Source: CAYFJO01 sp964343305
GTDB lineage: Bacteria; Planctomycetota; Planctomycetia; Pirellulales; Pirellulaceae
Assembly: GCA_964343305.1 (NCBI GenBank)
Contig: CAYFJO010000435.1
Location: 1-9,047, forward strand
Reading direction: 5' to 3'
Length of the DNA: 9,047 nucleotides
A program made the translations under genes and the position numbers. How positions within the stretch are numbered: position 1 is the stretch's first letter; each line of letters starts with the position of its first letter. The notes beneath the pieces were generated by a model. The model saw nothing but the letters and a program-made list of their open reading frames with translations, did no database searches and was not told the DNA's origin. Of the stretch, positions 1-6,604 are shown piece after piece.

Positions 1-944
1 ATATCCAACACTTTTCGGAATCGGCGTTTCGCCGATGCTTCGTTGCCGTGGCGACTTGCGGCGAGCGCATCGCGCAGCAGTTTTTCGTGGGGCTTGAAAT
101 CCGGCCCAACGCCAATGTAGTACCTTTCAATTGCCAGCCGGGCTCGCGCTTTGCTGGTCGATCGTGCCTCTTGTTCTTCGCTTGGAATGAACAGCATGCT
201 GATCGACATCACAACACTGATGCACAGTGCGACAGCCATCAACATGGGCCGGCCCGTGCTTTGTCCTTCTTCCGAGGTCTTTTCCTTTTTCTGGGACTCT
301 TCGTCCACCACAAGATCCGGCAACTTGCCATCTTCGCCCAGGTTGATTCGGGTCGTCGTGGCACCGCCACTGACAAAGCGAGCTGCTTGAACCGTTCGCT
401 CGGAGGGCTTTCTCAGCGGCGAAGTTGTTGAGGGCGTTTCCGCGCTAGGCGGTGGTACGTTTGCCGCTGGCGGCGCAACGGGTTGGGCGACCTTCGCCGC
501 CGGTGGCAAAGACGCGGGCGCGGGCGGCGTTGGTGGCGGCTGTGCGATTGGTTGAGCGGTGTTCGCGGGCGGAGTCGGAACGGCTGTTGCTGGCGGCGGT
601 GATGGAATCGGCTGCGCGGTGACTGGCGGAGCAGTGGGAGCGATGGGCGTTGCCGTTGTCGGTGGCATCATCGATGAAACTGGCGGCGCTGACGATTGTG
701 GCGTAATGGGAGTCGCCGTGTTGGGTCTTGGTGCCGATGTCGGAGGAGGTTCGGCCCCCGGTGGATAAAAGCTCGCAGGGGTTGATTGCGGGGGAGCGGT
801 GGTAGCAGTTGCCGTCGCGGCATGTCCGTTCGCTTGCACGGGAAACTGTGTGCTGCACCGTGGGCAAGCAGCCAGCTTGCCAATCAACGACTCTGGGGCG
901 TTGAGTTCCTTGGAACACTTTGGACAGCTTACTTTGACAGACAT
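1..944 (-). CDS. Zinc-ribbon (MJ0042-like), Pro-rich, single-pass membrane protein, 3' end cut by window edge
   Basis: This frame is open from an ATG at 944 to the left edge (314 codons and no stop), so the C-terminus lies outside the window. Residues 7-30 carry two CPxC knuckles (C7/C10 and C27/C30, 16 residues between) followed by a Phe. This is the pattern of MJ0042-type zinc ribbons and predicts a cytoplasmic zinc-binding head. Residues about 41-170 are a low-complexity Pro/Ala/Thr linker with five degenerate [TV]A[TQ]P[IV] repeats. Residues about 215-230 are charged, and about 234-254 form one hydrophobic helix (LMAVALCISVVMSISMLFI). The remainder is Arg/Lys/Ala-rich and probably extracytoplasmic. 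No Shine-Dalgarno sequence precedes the start. The gene lies 90 nt downstream of tadC, separated by repeats, so a role in the pilus is only contextual. Function unknown. Confidence 0.82.
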   Translation of the reverse strand, partial: MSVKVSCPKCSKELNAPESLIGKLAACPRCSTQFPVQANGHAATATATTAPPQSTPASFYPPGAEPPPTSAPRPNTATPITPQSSAPPVSSMMPPTTATPIAPTAPPVTAQPIPSPPPATAVPTPPANTAQPIAQPPPTPPAPASLPPAAKVAQPVAPPAANVPPPSAETPSTTSPLRKPSERTVQAARFVSGGATTTRINLGEDGKLPDLVVDEESQKKEKTSEEGQSTGRPMLMAVALCISVVMSISMLFIPSEEQEARSTSKARARLAIERYYIGVGPDFKPHEKLLRDALAASRHGNEASAKRRFRKVLD

Positions 945-970
945 GATTTTGACGGACAGTTGCGTTACCT

Positions 971-1032
971 GTGGGACGGACTCCCCAGTCCGTCCATCGT
1001 GTTTCCCAGACGGATTAGGCAATCCGTCTTAC
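971..1032. repeat. REP/BIME-like inverted pair of hairpins between tadC and the zinc-ribbon gene
   Basis: Two similar hairpins face opposite ways in the 90-nt gap 945-1034. On the plus strand, 971-994 reads GTGG + GACGGACT-CCCC-AGTCCGTC, an 8-bp perfect stem that extends by one pair to 995. On the minus strand, 1032-1009 reads GTAA + GACGGATT-GCCT-AATCCGTC, again a perfect stem. Both fit GTRR-GACGGAYT-NCCY-ARTCCGTC, with the 4-nt heads outermost and 14 nt between the units. A further GACGGAC at 951-957 looks like a decayed half copy just before the start codon of the next gene. A short head joined to a hairpin is the layout of REP elements moved by RAYT (TnpA-REP) transposases; the assignment here is inference. 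There is no T-tract after the stems on the minus strand, so this is not a standard intrinsic terminator. Confidence 0.75.
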
Positions 1033-1034
1033 CT

Positions 1035-1958
1035 TTACAATCCTAAACCCAGATGAAAATAGTTTAACAAAAACGGTCCCAGGATGATCAGAATCGTCGC
1101 CGCCATGACAAGAATCCCCGGCAGCAGCATGTTGACTCCCGCCTCGCCCGCGATCGCTTCCGCACGCTGACTGCGTTTGACTCGCAACACGTCCGCTTGC
1201 GTGCGAAAGATGGCCGAGATTGGCGTCCCCAATTCTTCACTTTGTATGATCGATCCAACAATGCTGGAGATTTCGTCATCGTTCAATCGTTCCCGTAGAT
1301 TGTCGAACGCTTCGGTGCGAGCCTTGCCCATGTTCATGTCGGTCAGCACGCGTCCAAACTCGGTTGCCACGGGATGGCCCTCGAACTCGATGACAGCTTG
1401 CTTCAAAGCTTGCAAGAAACTCGAACCCGCCTCGATCAACAGCGTCAGCAGGTCGAGGAAATAGGGCATGCGGCGTTTGATCAGCACAAGCCGATATGCC
1501 GCTTGATTCTTCAATCGTCGCCTTAAAAACCACACGGTTGCACCCGTCAACATCAGAGCCGTCACGGTTCCCATCGGTCCCATCCACTGTATGCAAACCG
1601 CAACGTACAGCGGCATCACCATCAACGCGATCAATTGCATGCGTCCCAAATACTCTTCTGGCAACCAGAATCGCGGCAAGCCAGCCGTTTGGATCTCGCG
1701 ATAGACCGCCGGCAGGCTGTCTCGAAACGCCGAGCGACTGAGCCGGGCAAACAATTGGATCAACGGCTGAAACATGCGGAACAACGCGTCTTGGCGGCGA
1801 AGTTCGTTGATGCGGCTGATGTCGTAGCGCCACTCGTCTTCCTTTTGAGCGAGATCGTCGCTGCGCAACGCCGACCAAAACCACCAGCCGGCAATCGCGG
1901 CTGCCGCGCCTAAAATGCTACTGGGAACAAGTGCGCCGATGTCTAGTTCAAGGTCCAT
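1035..1958 (-). CDS. tadC: TadC, Tad pilus inner-membrane platform protein (T2SSF family)
   Basis: Protein of 307 residues. TadC and TadB form the inner-membrane platform on which the TadA/CpaF ATPase acts during Flp pilus assembly. Hydrophobic segments lie at about 8-31, 107-125, 129-145 and 283-303. The T2SSF domain spans roughly 164-303 and includes the family-typical start RRMPYFLDLLTLLIEAG and the segment around IIQSEELGTPI. The last helix is followed by a short tail ending LGLGL. The start is ATG at 1958, four nt after the tadB stop, with no clear Shine-Dalgarno sequence, so translation is probably coupled to tadB. The length is typical for TadC and it occupies the usual place after tadB. 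No truncation is visible. Confidence 0.93.
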   Translation of the reverse strand: MDLELDIGALVPSSILGAAAAIAGWWFWSALRSDDLAQKEDEWRYDISRINELRRQDALFRMFQPLIQLFARLSRSAFRDSLPAVYREIQTAGLPRFWLPEEYLGRMQLIALMVMPLYVAVCIQWMGPMGTVTALMLTGATVWFLRRRLKNQAAYRLVLIKRRMPYFLDLLTLLIEAGSSFLQALKQAVIEFEGHPVATEFGRVLTDMNMGKARTEAFDNLRERLNDDEISSIVGSIIQSEELGTPISAIFRTQADVLRVKRSQRAEAIAGEAGVNMLLPGILVMAATILIILGPFLLNYFHLGLGL

Positions 1959-1962
1959 ACCG

Positions 1963-2808
1963 CTAAATATCCGGATCCAAAATCTTCAAAGCCCACACGT
2001 AGGCAACGATGTTCAAAAATATCGAAGCTGACAGAAACAACTGGCCAAGAAACGTGGTAAACAAAAGCTTCGTGTTGACCGGGTCCAGCCAGAAATATAC
2101 CAACAACAAAACAAACGGAATGATCGCCATGTAGACGGCGGATTTGCGTGCCTGGGCCGTTTCCGATCGCACTTTGCGTTCCAGCCGTTGGATTTCCAGC
2201 ACTGACCGCGAGATGCGCTCGACCGTTTCGTTCAACCGGCCGCCACTCTCGCGACTGGCCAACAACGCTGCCGCGAACAGCACGAAGTTTTCGCTTTGCA
2301 ATCGGTCTTTCGCTTCGGTCAGCGTTCGCTCCAGCGGCTTGCCCATTTGATATTCGCCAACGATCTGCCGGAACTCTTGATTGATTGGCCGCGGGCATTC
2401 GTCCGCCAGCATTTCGACTGCTTGGGCGATCGACATGCCTGCTCGAATCGCGCTGGAGAATCCAACCATCGCATCGGCCAATTGATCTTCTATTTTTTGA
2501 CGCCGCGCCTCTGACCAACGGCGCACCAAATACCAAGGTCCCGCAGCCAAGATACACGCCGAGAGAACTGCCGGTGGAATGGCATCCATCATCACAAACA
2601 CCAAGACAATGGCGACGACCAATCCGATCCACACATTAATCCAACGTCGCAGACCCTTTGTCGATGCACGCATCAATCGAAGGCGCTGGTACAAATCGCG
2701 CTCAACGAAGTCGACCAAAGCGCTGTAGTTTGATTGATTCGCAAACGTAATCACCGCAACGCAAACGCCGACGATCATGCTGGCAGGAAATATGAGGGCG
2801 TCTTCCAC
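1963..2808 (-). CDS. tadB: TadB, Tad pilus inner-membrane platform protein (T2SSF family)
   Basis: Protein of 281 residues, paralogous to TadC and the expected partner of the ATPase in the inner membrane. Helices are predicted at about 5-23, 58-74, 79-95, 225-241 and 250-275. The cytoplasmic T2SSF domain is at about 105-222, with recognisable segments QLADAMVGFSSAIRAGMSI (109-127) and ASRESGGRLNETVERI (184-199). The start codon is GTG at 2808-2806, two nt after the cpaF stop. A GAGG at 2818-2815 with 6-nt spacing supports this start. The family is clear. Calling it TadB rather than a second TadC rests on its position directly after cpaF and before tadC. Confidence 0.93.
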   Translation of the reverse strand: MEDALIFPASMIVGVCVAVITFANQSNYSALVDFVERDLYQRLRLMRASTKGLRRWINVWIGLVVAIVLVFVMMDAIPPAVLSACILAAGPWYLVRRWSEARRQKIEDQLADAMVGFSSAIRAGMSIAQAVEMLADECPRPINQEFRQIVGEYQMGKPLERTLTEAKDRLQSENFVLFAAALLASRESGGRLNETVERISRSVLEIQRLERKVRSETAQARKSAVYMAIIPFVLLLVYFWLDPVNTKLLFTTFLGQLFLSASIFLNIVAYVWALKILDPDI

Positions 2809-2810
2809 AA

Positions 2811-4742
2811 TCAGCCTCGCACCAGGATATTCTCGTCGCCGCCTTCCGCTTGCCGATCACCGTACAAGAACTCGAGTTCCAGCAGATTCTTCGCCACCAA
2901 CGAATCAATAAACGACGGCAAATGACCCGTCGGCTGAAGGCTTTCGCCGTTGCGGCGATTGAAAATGTCGGCCAACATCACATCGGTCGTCGTCGGATGA
3001 ACACCGGTCACTTCAGAGATTTGTGTCACGACGCGTTTGCCGTTGGGCATGCGATCGATTTGGACAATCAAGTGAATCGCCGACGCAAGCTGGCGATGAA
3101 TCGATGTGACGGGCAACTCGGCACCCATTAGCATCAACAGCTCAAGACGTTCGATCACTTCTTGGGCACTGTTCGCGTGCACGGTGGTCATCGATCCGTC
3201 GTGGCCGGTGTTCATTGCCTGGACCATGTCCAACGCCTCGCCACTTCGGCACTCGCCGACGATAATTCGATCGGGCCGCATTCGCAGGGCGTTTTTCACC
3301 AGGTCGCGAATCGTGTACTCGCCCGTCCCTTCGACGTTGGCCGGTTTGCTTTCCAACCCCACGACATGTTCCTGGTGTAGTCGCAGTTCCGACGTGTCCT
3401 CGATCGTCACGATGCGTTCTTTGTACGGAATGAAACTGCTCAGCACGTTCAACATCGTTGTTTTACCAGAGCCAGTGCCACCGCTGATCAAGACGCTGCA
3501 ATGATCGATGATGCAGGCCCGCAAAAACGTGGCCGCCGATTTGGTGATCGAGCCGAACTCGATCAAGTCGTCCATCTGCAAACGCTCGATGGGAAATTTT
3601 CGAATGGTCAGGCATGGACCTTTCAAAGCGAGTGGCGGAATGATCGCATTCACACGCGAACCATCGGGCAACCGCGCGTCGACCAGCGGCTGACTCTTGT
3701 CGATGCGACGGCCAACTTGGGCGACGATGCGTTCGATGATCGATTCAGTGACTTTGTCGGAGATGAAACGCCGCCCCGATTTTTCGAGGATTCCTTCGCT
3801 CTCGACATAGATCTGGTCGCTCTTGACGACCATGATTTCGCTGATCGTCGGAGCACGCAGCAAATCCTGCAGCGGACCGAAACCGAAGACGATATCCTTG
3901 AGATCCTTTTTCAGCGTCCGCAACATCAGGTACTTGCGCAACTCGGCATGCAAATGCGGCCGGACCTGTGGAAAGAAATCGTCAAACGCTTCTTCGACAC
4001 GGTGGATTTTGCCGCTGATGTCTGGCTGTTTCTCCAGCCCTAGTTTGTCCCGCAGGAATTTCAGCAGACCGTGCAGCTCGGTTTCTCGCTCTGGCACGAG
4101 TGTTGCTGGAATATCGAATTCATTGGACGTCAGGGCGGCAAGATCGAAGATTTCATCCTCGTCTTGTTCCAGGATCAATTGATTTATCAAGTGATCCCGC
4201 ATTCCCAGGCCGGTGATTTCTTCGAGCAACGTTTCATTTTCCGCACCGAAAACACTCAACTCGCGACAGACATCTTCGATGTTGTTTTCCAACAGCATAA
4301 TGCTTTCGGAAAGATCGCCGTGCATCGATTCCATCTCGTACAGATCGAGTCGGTCAAGCAACTTTTTGTGGATTTTCAATTCCAGGTCCGCGACGATCGA
4401 TCGCAAGTGGGCCTCTAGCTCGGCCTTGCTGACGGCGGTGGTGTGCTCGGTTTCGAAGCTCAGCGTATACGGCCAGATGCGCACCTTGACCGTGATGTCG
4501 AACTTGATCCGCTCACCGCCCAGCACTTCGGTCTCGCCGACCAGGCAACTATTGACTCCGACGTTCTCCAGTTCCAATTGGCCGTTGCCATCCGCCCGGC
4601 GAACCACGGCATGATGCCGCGACACCAGCGGGCTGCGCAGCACGACGCTGTTCGACACGTCGCGGCCGATCTGCACTTCGTCGGCCTCCAGTTCGACCAT
4701 CGAACGGCGGCTTTCGTTGATTTTGTTGAACCAGATTTTCAT
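2811..4742 (-). CDS. cpaF: FHA-domain-fused CpaF/TadA secretion ATPase of the Tad pilus
   Basis: Protein of 643 residues, longer than typical CpaF/TadA proteins. Residues about 3-97 form an FHA (phosphothreonine-binding) domain with G26-R27, the S41-R-H-H44 motif and N60/N64 in the binding-loop region. Residues 105-285 are mostly helical and acidic. The secretion-ATPase core follows: GFGPLQDLL (287-295), ISEIMV (300-305), Walker A GGTGSGKTT (421-429, K427), Walker B IIVGE (493-497, E497) and the His-box GHDGSMTTVHANS (513-525). All catalytic motifs are intact, so it should hydrolyse ATP to drive pilus extension at the TadB/TadC platform. The FHA domain suggests control by Ser/Thr phosphorylation (inference). 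The start is ATG at 4742 with no Shine-Dalgarno sequence, just downstream of a 24-bp inverted repeat. Confidence 0.95.
   Translation of the reverse strand: MKIWFNKINESRRSMVELEADEVQIGRDVSNSVVLRSPLVSRHHAVVRRADGNGQLELENVGVNSCLVGETEVLGGERIKFDITVKVRIWPYTLSFETEHTTAVSKAELEAHLRSIVADLELKIHKKLLDRLDLYEMESMHGDLSESIMLLENNIEDVCRELSVFGAENETLLEEITGLGMRDHLINQLILEQDEDEIFDLAALTSNEFDIPATLVPERETELHGLLKFLRDKLGLEKQPDISGKIHRVEEAFDDFFPQVRPHLHAELRKYLMLRTLKKDLKDIVFGFGPLQDLLRAPTISEIMVVKSDQIYVESEGILEKSGRRFISDKVTESIIERIVAQVGRRIDKSQPLVDARLPDGSRVNAIIPPLALKGPCLTIRKFPIERLQMDDLIEFGSITKSAATFLRACIIDHCSVLISGGTGSGKTTMLNVLSSFIPYKERIVTIEDTSELRLHQEHVVGLESKPANVEGTGEYTIRDLVKNALRMRPDRIIVGECRSGEALDMVQAMNTGHDGSMTTVHANSAQEVIERLELLMLMGAELPVTSIHRQLASAIHLIVQIDRMPNGKRVVTQISEVTGVHPTTTDVMLADIFNRRNGESLQPTGHLPSFIDSLVAKNLLELEFLYGDRQAEGGDENILVRG
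2815..2818 (-). promoter_or_regulatory. Ribosome binding site deciding the GTG start of tadB
   Basis: The minus strand reads GAGG at 2818-2815, then 6 nt, then the GTG start at 2808. The site lies inside the last codons of cpaF, which fits coupled translation of cpaF and tadB. Confidence 0.5.
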
Positions 4743-4760
4743 GACATATTAATGGCTGTC

Positions 4761-4825
4761 GTGTGCCACTGGCTCTGCCAGTGCTGTTTTGTTCGATATT
4801 CGCACTGGCAGAGCCAGTGGCACAC
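4761..4825. repeat. Perfect 24-bp inverted repeat, nested hairpins (REP/BIME-like), between cpaB and cpaF
   Basis: The left arm 4761-4784 and right arm 4802-4825 are exact reverse complements (24 of 24), separated by 17 nt (4785-4801). Each arm is itself a small hairpin, CACTGGC-TCT-GCCAGTG in the left arm (4767-4773 with 4777-4783), preceded by an outer head GTGTGC. The layout (heads outside, hairpins inside, short spacer) is the same as in the pair at 971-1032, but the sequence is different. It fills most of the 90-nt gap 4743-4832. In the operon mRNA it could fold either as one long stem or as two small hairpins. No T-tract follows on the minus strand, so termination is not supported. A REP-type mobile or repetitive origin is inferred from the structure. 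Confidence 0.88.
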
Positions 4826-4832
4826 CATCACA

Positions 4833-5582
4833 TTACTCCTCCGCGTCCGAATGCAAAATCACTCGTATGTTTCGGCTGTTGGACATTGTCAGTGCGTTGA
4901 CCAGGTTGCGGGCATCGGCCTGCAGTTTTCGTTTGCCGGCCGCGTCGGGTGGATCAAGTTTGACAATGATGCCCAGTTGGTTTTCGCTCTGCACTGGAAT
5001 CTTGTAGGCCTTCATCACGGCGCGCGAGGCAATTCGGTTTCCCAACGCCGCGACGCGAAACGGGCCATGGATATCCGGGTCGCTGCCGATCGGCGGACTG
5101 GCGGGCAGGGCATCGTCGGGCGGCAACGTTCCGCTGCGAACCGTGCGAGCCGGAGCGCTTGGAATCAAGAAAGAGACCATGTCGCCAGGTTCGATCAGCG
5201 GACTTCGATGAGCAACGTCCACGGGCAACAGGATTTCGTCGGAACCCAGCACGAGCTTGGGTGGTGGCGTCCGATAGTCCGCCAGCAACAGCAGTTCACC
5301 GCCACGATAAAGCCGCGTCGCGGGAGTGCCAGAAATCGTACCACGATCGGCCCACAAATAGACGTATTCCTTCAAACTCTCGGCGCGGTTTGTGGGGATC
5401 GGCACTGGTTCCAGGAACTCCTTCCGGATGACTTCGCCCGTCTGAATCGCTTGACCGGACTTGATGCCGACGAATTGCACGGTGTCAATATTCTTGGTCT
5501 TGTTGTGCAGGTACGCCATGTTGACGCCGACGGCTAACACACCGAGCGCGCCCGCGATGACGAGTCCAGTCAAACCTTTCAT
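4833..5582 (-). CDS. cpaB: CpaB/RcpC family Tad pilus assembly protein (SAF domain)
   Basis: Protein of 249 residues. CpaB/RcpC is a membrane-anchored periplasmic protein that works with the outer-membrane secretin of the Tad system. An N-terminal hydrophobic helix (about 3-25, GLTGLVIAGALGVLAVGVN) acts as anchor. A SAF-like domain is at about 35-104, including IKSGQAIQTGEVI and LYRGGELLL. The RcpC-type segment follows from about 110, with EILLPVDVAHRSPLIEPGD (116-134) as the clearest signature. The start is ATG at 5582, overlapping the preceding stop by 4 nt (ATGA), with GAGGAG at 5596-5591 and 8-nt spacing. The usual neighbours cpaC (secretin) and cpaE do not follow; the next gene is cpaF. 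Confidence 0.9.
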   Translation of the reverse strand: MKGLTGLVIAGALGVLAVGVNMAYLHNKTKNIDTVQFVGIKSGQAIQTGEVIRKEFLEPVPIPTNRAESLKEYVYLWADRGTISGTPATRLYRGGELLLLADYRTPPPKLVLGSDEILLPVDVAHRSPLIEPGDMVSFLIPSAPARTVRSGTLPPDDALPASPPIGSDPDIHGPFRVAALGNRIASRAVMKAYKIPVQSENQLGIIVKLDPPDAAGKRKLQADARNLVNALTMSNSRNIRVILHSDAEE

Positions 5583-6583
5583 GGAAGTTGCTCCTCGATG
5601 TTCGTGGCGGGGACAAACATCACGAGACCTTGAATTGAGTCGTTATTTTGCCGCGTAAACGTTACGTGAATTGTCTGTTGTTGTTGGCTTTGAAACAAAC
5701 GTGTGTGAGTGTCGCTGGGAATTTGCCATGAGTGGTTGCTTTGCCACTGGCGCTCGCGAGCTAGTTCATCAAAATGACGCTTGACTTGGTCCGGGTGAAT
5801 CGCTCCCTTGAATCCTAGAATCGACGCACCGCCGGGGGCACGCAATGACAGTGTCCGAGTGGCTTTGGCAGGCAGTGGGAATGATGGATGGACATTAACG
5901 GGTTTGTCTGAAACGGATATGCCTGAGTTATGGCCAGGTACAAAAGTGAAAAGAGCCCACCGATCACCAGCAGCGTCGGTTTTCGCTGCGTCCGCCAGTG
6001 ATGGCAAAGCTATTGACCAGCATACCACGCGACTTTTGGACTCCGCAACGTTCTGGTCAGCGTCGGCTTGCGAGTCGCCGTGGATTGTGCGGATTCCAAC
6101 GGTTACAGGGACGGGCCCGTCCTTTTCGAACACTTGCCACGCAGCGCCGTCGGATGCGACTGGATCGAGCTGGGCGGTTGTCGCAAGCCACTTTTCTTCC
6201 GCCGGAGTTGACGGATGGTTGCCAGGCGCAGTTGTCTTGGTGATCGCCGTCGTGCGTTTGCGCAGCGCTTTGGTGACCTTGTTATAATCACCTGAAATGG
6301 TCTGGCAGTAGAACACGCTGTCTGAGTTTCCAAACTGCAGCGTGTGCAACAACGTTTCGTCGCCCATGCCAGAGGTGGGTCCGACAACTTGCGAGACGTG
6401 CCCCGGCGATTTGGACGAATCGGTCCACAGGGTGCGGATCACATAGCGGCCTAGCGTCAGTCCCGCGATCAGCACGACGCCGGTCGCCAGAAGATTCGTC
6501 GCCATCGCCGACCAGCGCCGGGATGCGGCAAGGTGGGGAGACGGGTCGGTTGCTTTCGATTCAGACCGTCGATCTGCTGTCAT
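5579..6583 (-). CDS. Uncharacterised single-pass membrane protein embedded in the tad operon
   Basis: Protein of 334 residues that I do not recognise. It has a basic, cytoplasmic N-terminus (1-27), one hydrophobic helix at about 28-49 (ATNLLATGVVLIAGLTLG) and a long extracytoplasmic part rich in Thr, Ser, Ala, Asp and Gln. Only two cysteines occur after the helix (C93 and C188), which could form a disulphide. A Gln-rich stretch (FQSQQQQTIHVTF) lies near the C-terminus. The start is ATG at 6583 with GAGG at 6596-6593 (9-nt spacing), 21 nt after the pseudopilin stop, and its stop overlaps the cpaB start. It is therefore tightly bound into the operon and probably acts at the envelope with the pilus machinery. 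That role is inferred from context alone. Confidence 0.8.
   Translation of the reverse strand: MTADRRSESKATDPSPHLAASRRWSAMATNLLATGVVLIAGLTLGRYVIRTLWTDSSKSPGHVSQVVGPTSGMGDETLLHTLQFGNSDSVFYCQTISGDYNKVTKALRKRTTAITKTTAPGNHPSTPAEEKWLATTAQLDPVASDGAAWQVFEKDGPVPVTVGIRTIHGDSQADADQNVAESKSRVVCWSIALPSLADAAKTDAAGDRWALFTFVPGHNSGISVSDKPVNVHPSFPLPAKATRTLSLRAPGGASILGFKGAIHPDQVKRHFDELARERQWQSNHSWQIPSDTHTRLFQSQQQQTIHVTFTRQNNDSIQGLVMFVPATNIEEQLP
5591..5596 (-). promoter_or_regulatory. Shine-Dalgarno site of cpaB
   Basis: The minus strand reads GAGGAG at 5596-5591, 8 nt before the ATG at 5582. It is the strongest ribosome binding site in the window and lies within the end of the preceding gene. Confidence 0.6.
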
Positions 6584-6604
6584 GGCCAGCTACCTCGGCG
6601 GTCG

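Noticed and set aside
48..431. Plus-strand open frame of 127 codons at the left edge
   Set aside because: It lies antisense to the membrane helix and tail of the zinc-ribbon protein and has no domain or signal.
445..918. Minus-strand open frame of 157 codons in the left part
   Set aside because: It overlaps the zinc-ribbon gene in another frame. The frame starting at 944 has the two CPxC pairs, a Pro-rich tether and a membrane helix, and stays open for 944 nt.
1009..1032. Intrinsic terminator after tadC
   Set aside because: The 8-bp stem is not followed by a T-tract on the minus strand and a matching unit lies in inverted orientation next to it, which fits a repeat better.
1150..1157. GCGATCGC octamer resembling the cyanobacterial HIP1 repeat
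   Set aside because: I noticed only one copy, inside tadC coding sequence, where it reads as ordinary codons; there is no enrichment that I can see.
3501..4043. Plus-strand open frame of 180 codons inside cpaF
   Set aside because: It is opposite the conserved ATPase core, and its composition reflects reverse-strand codons.
4761..4825. Intrinsic terminator between cpaB and cpaF
   Set aside because: The stem is strong, but no run of T follows it in the direction of transcription, and cpaF would be left without a visible promoter.
4443..5537. Long plus-strand open frame of 364 codons opposite cpaF and cpaB
   Set aside because: It crosses the two minus-strand genes and the inverted repeat, and shows no recognisable domain. 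Both genes opposite it have clear family motifs, so it is an antisense shadow.
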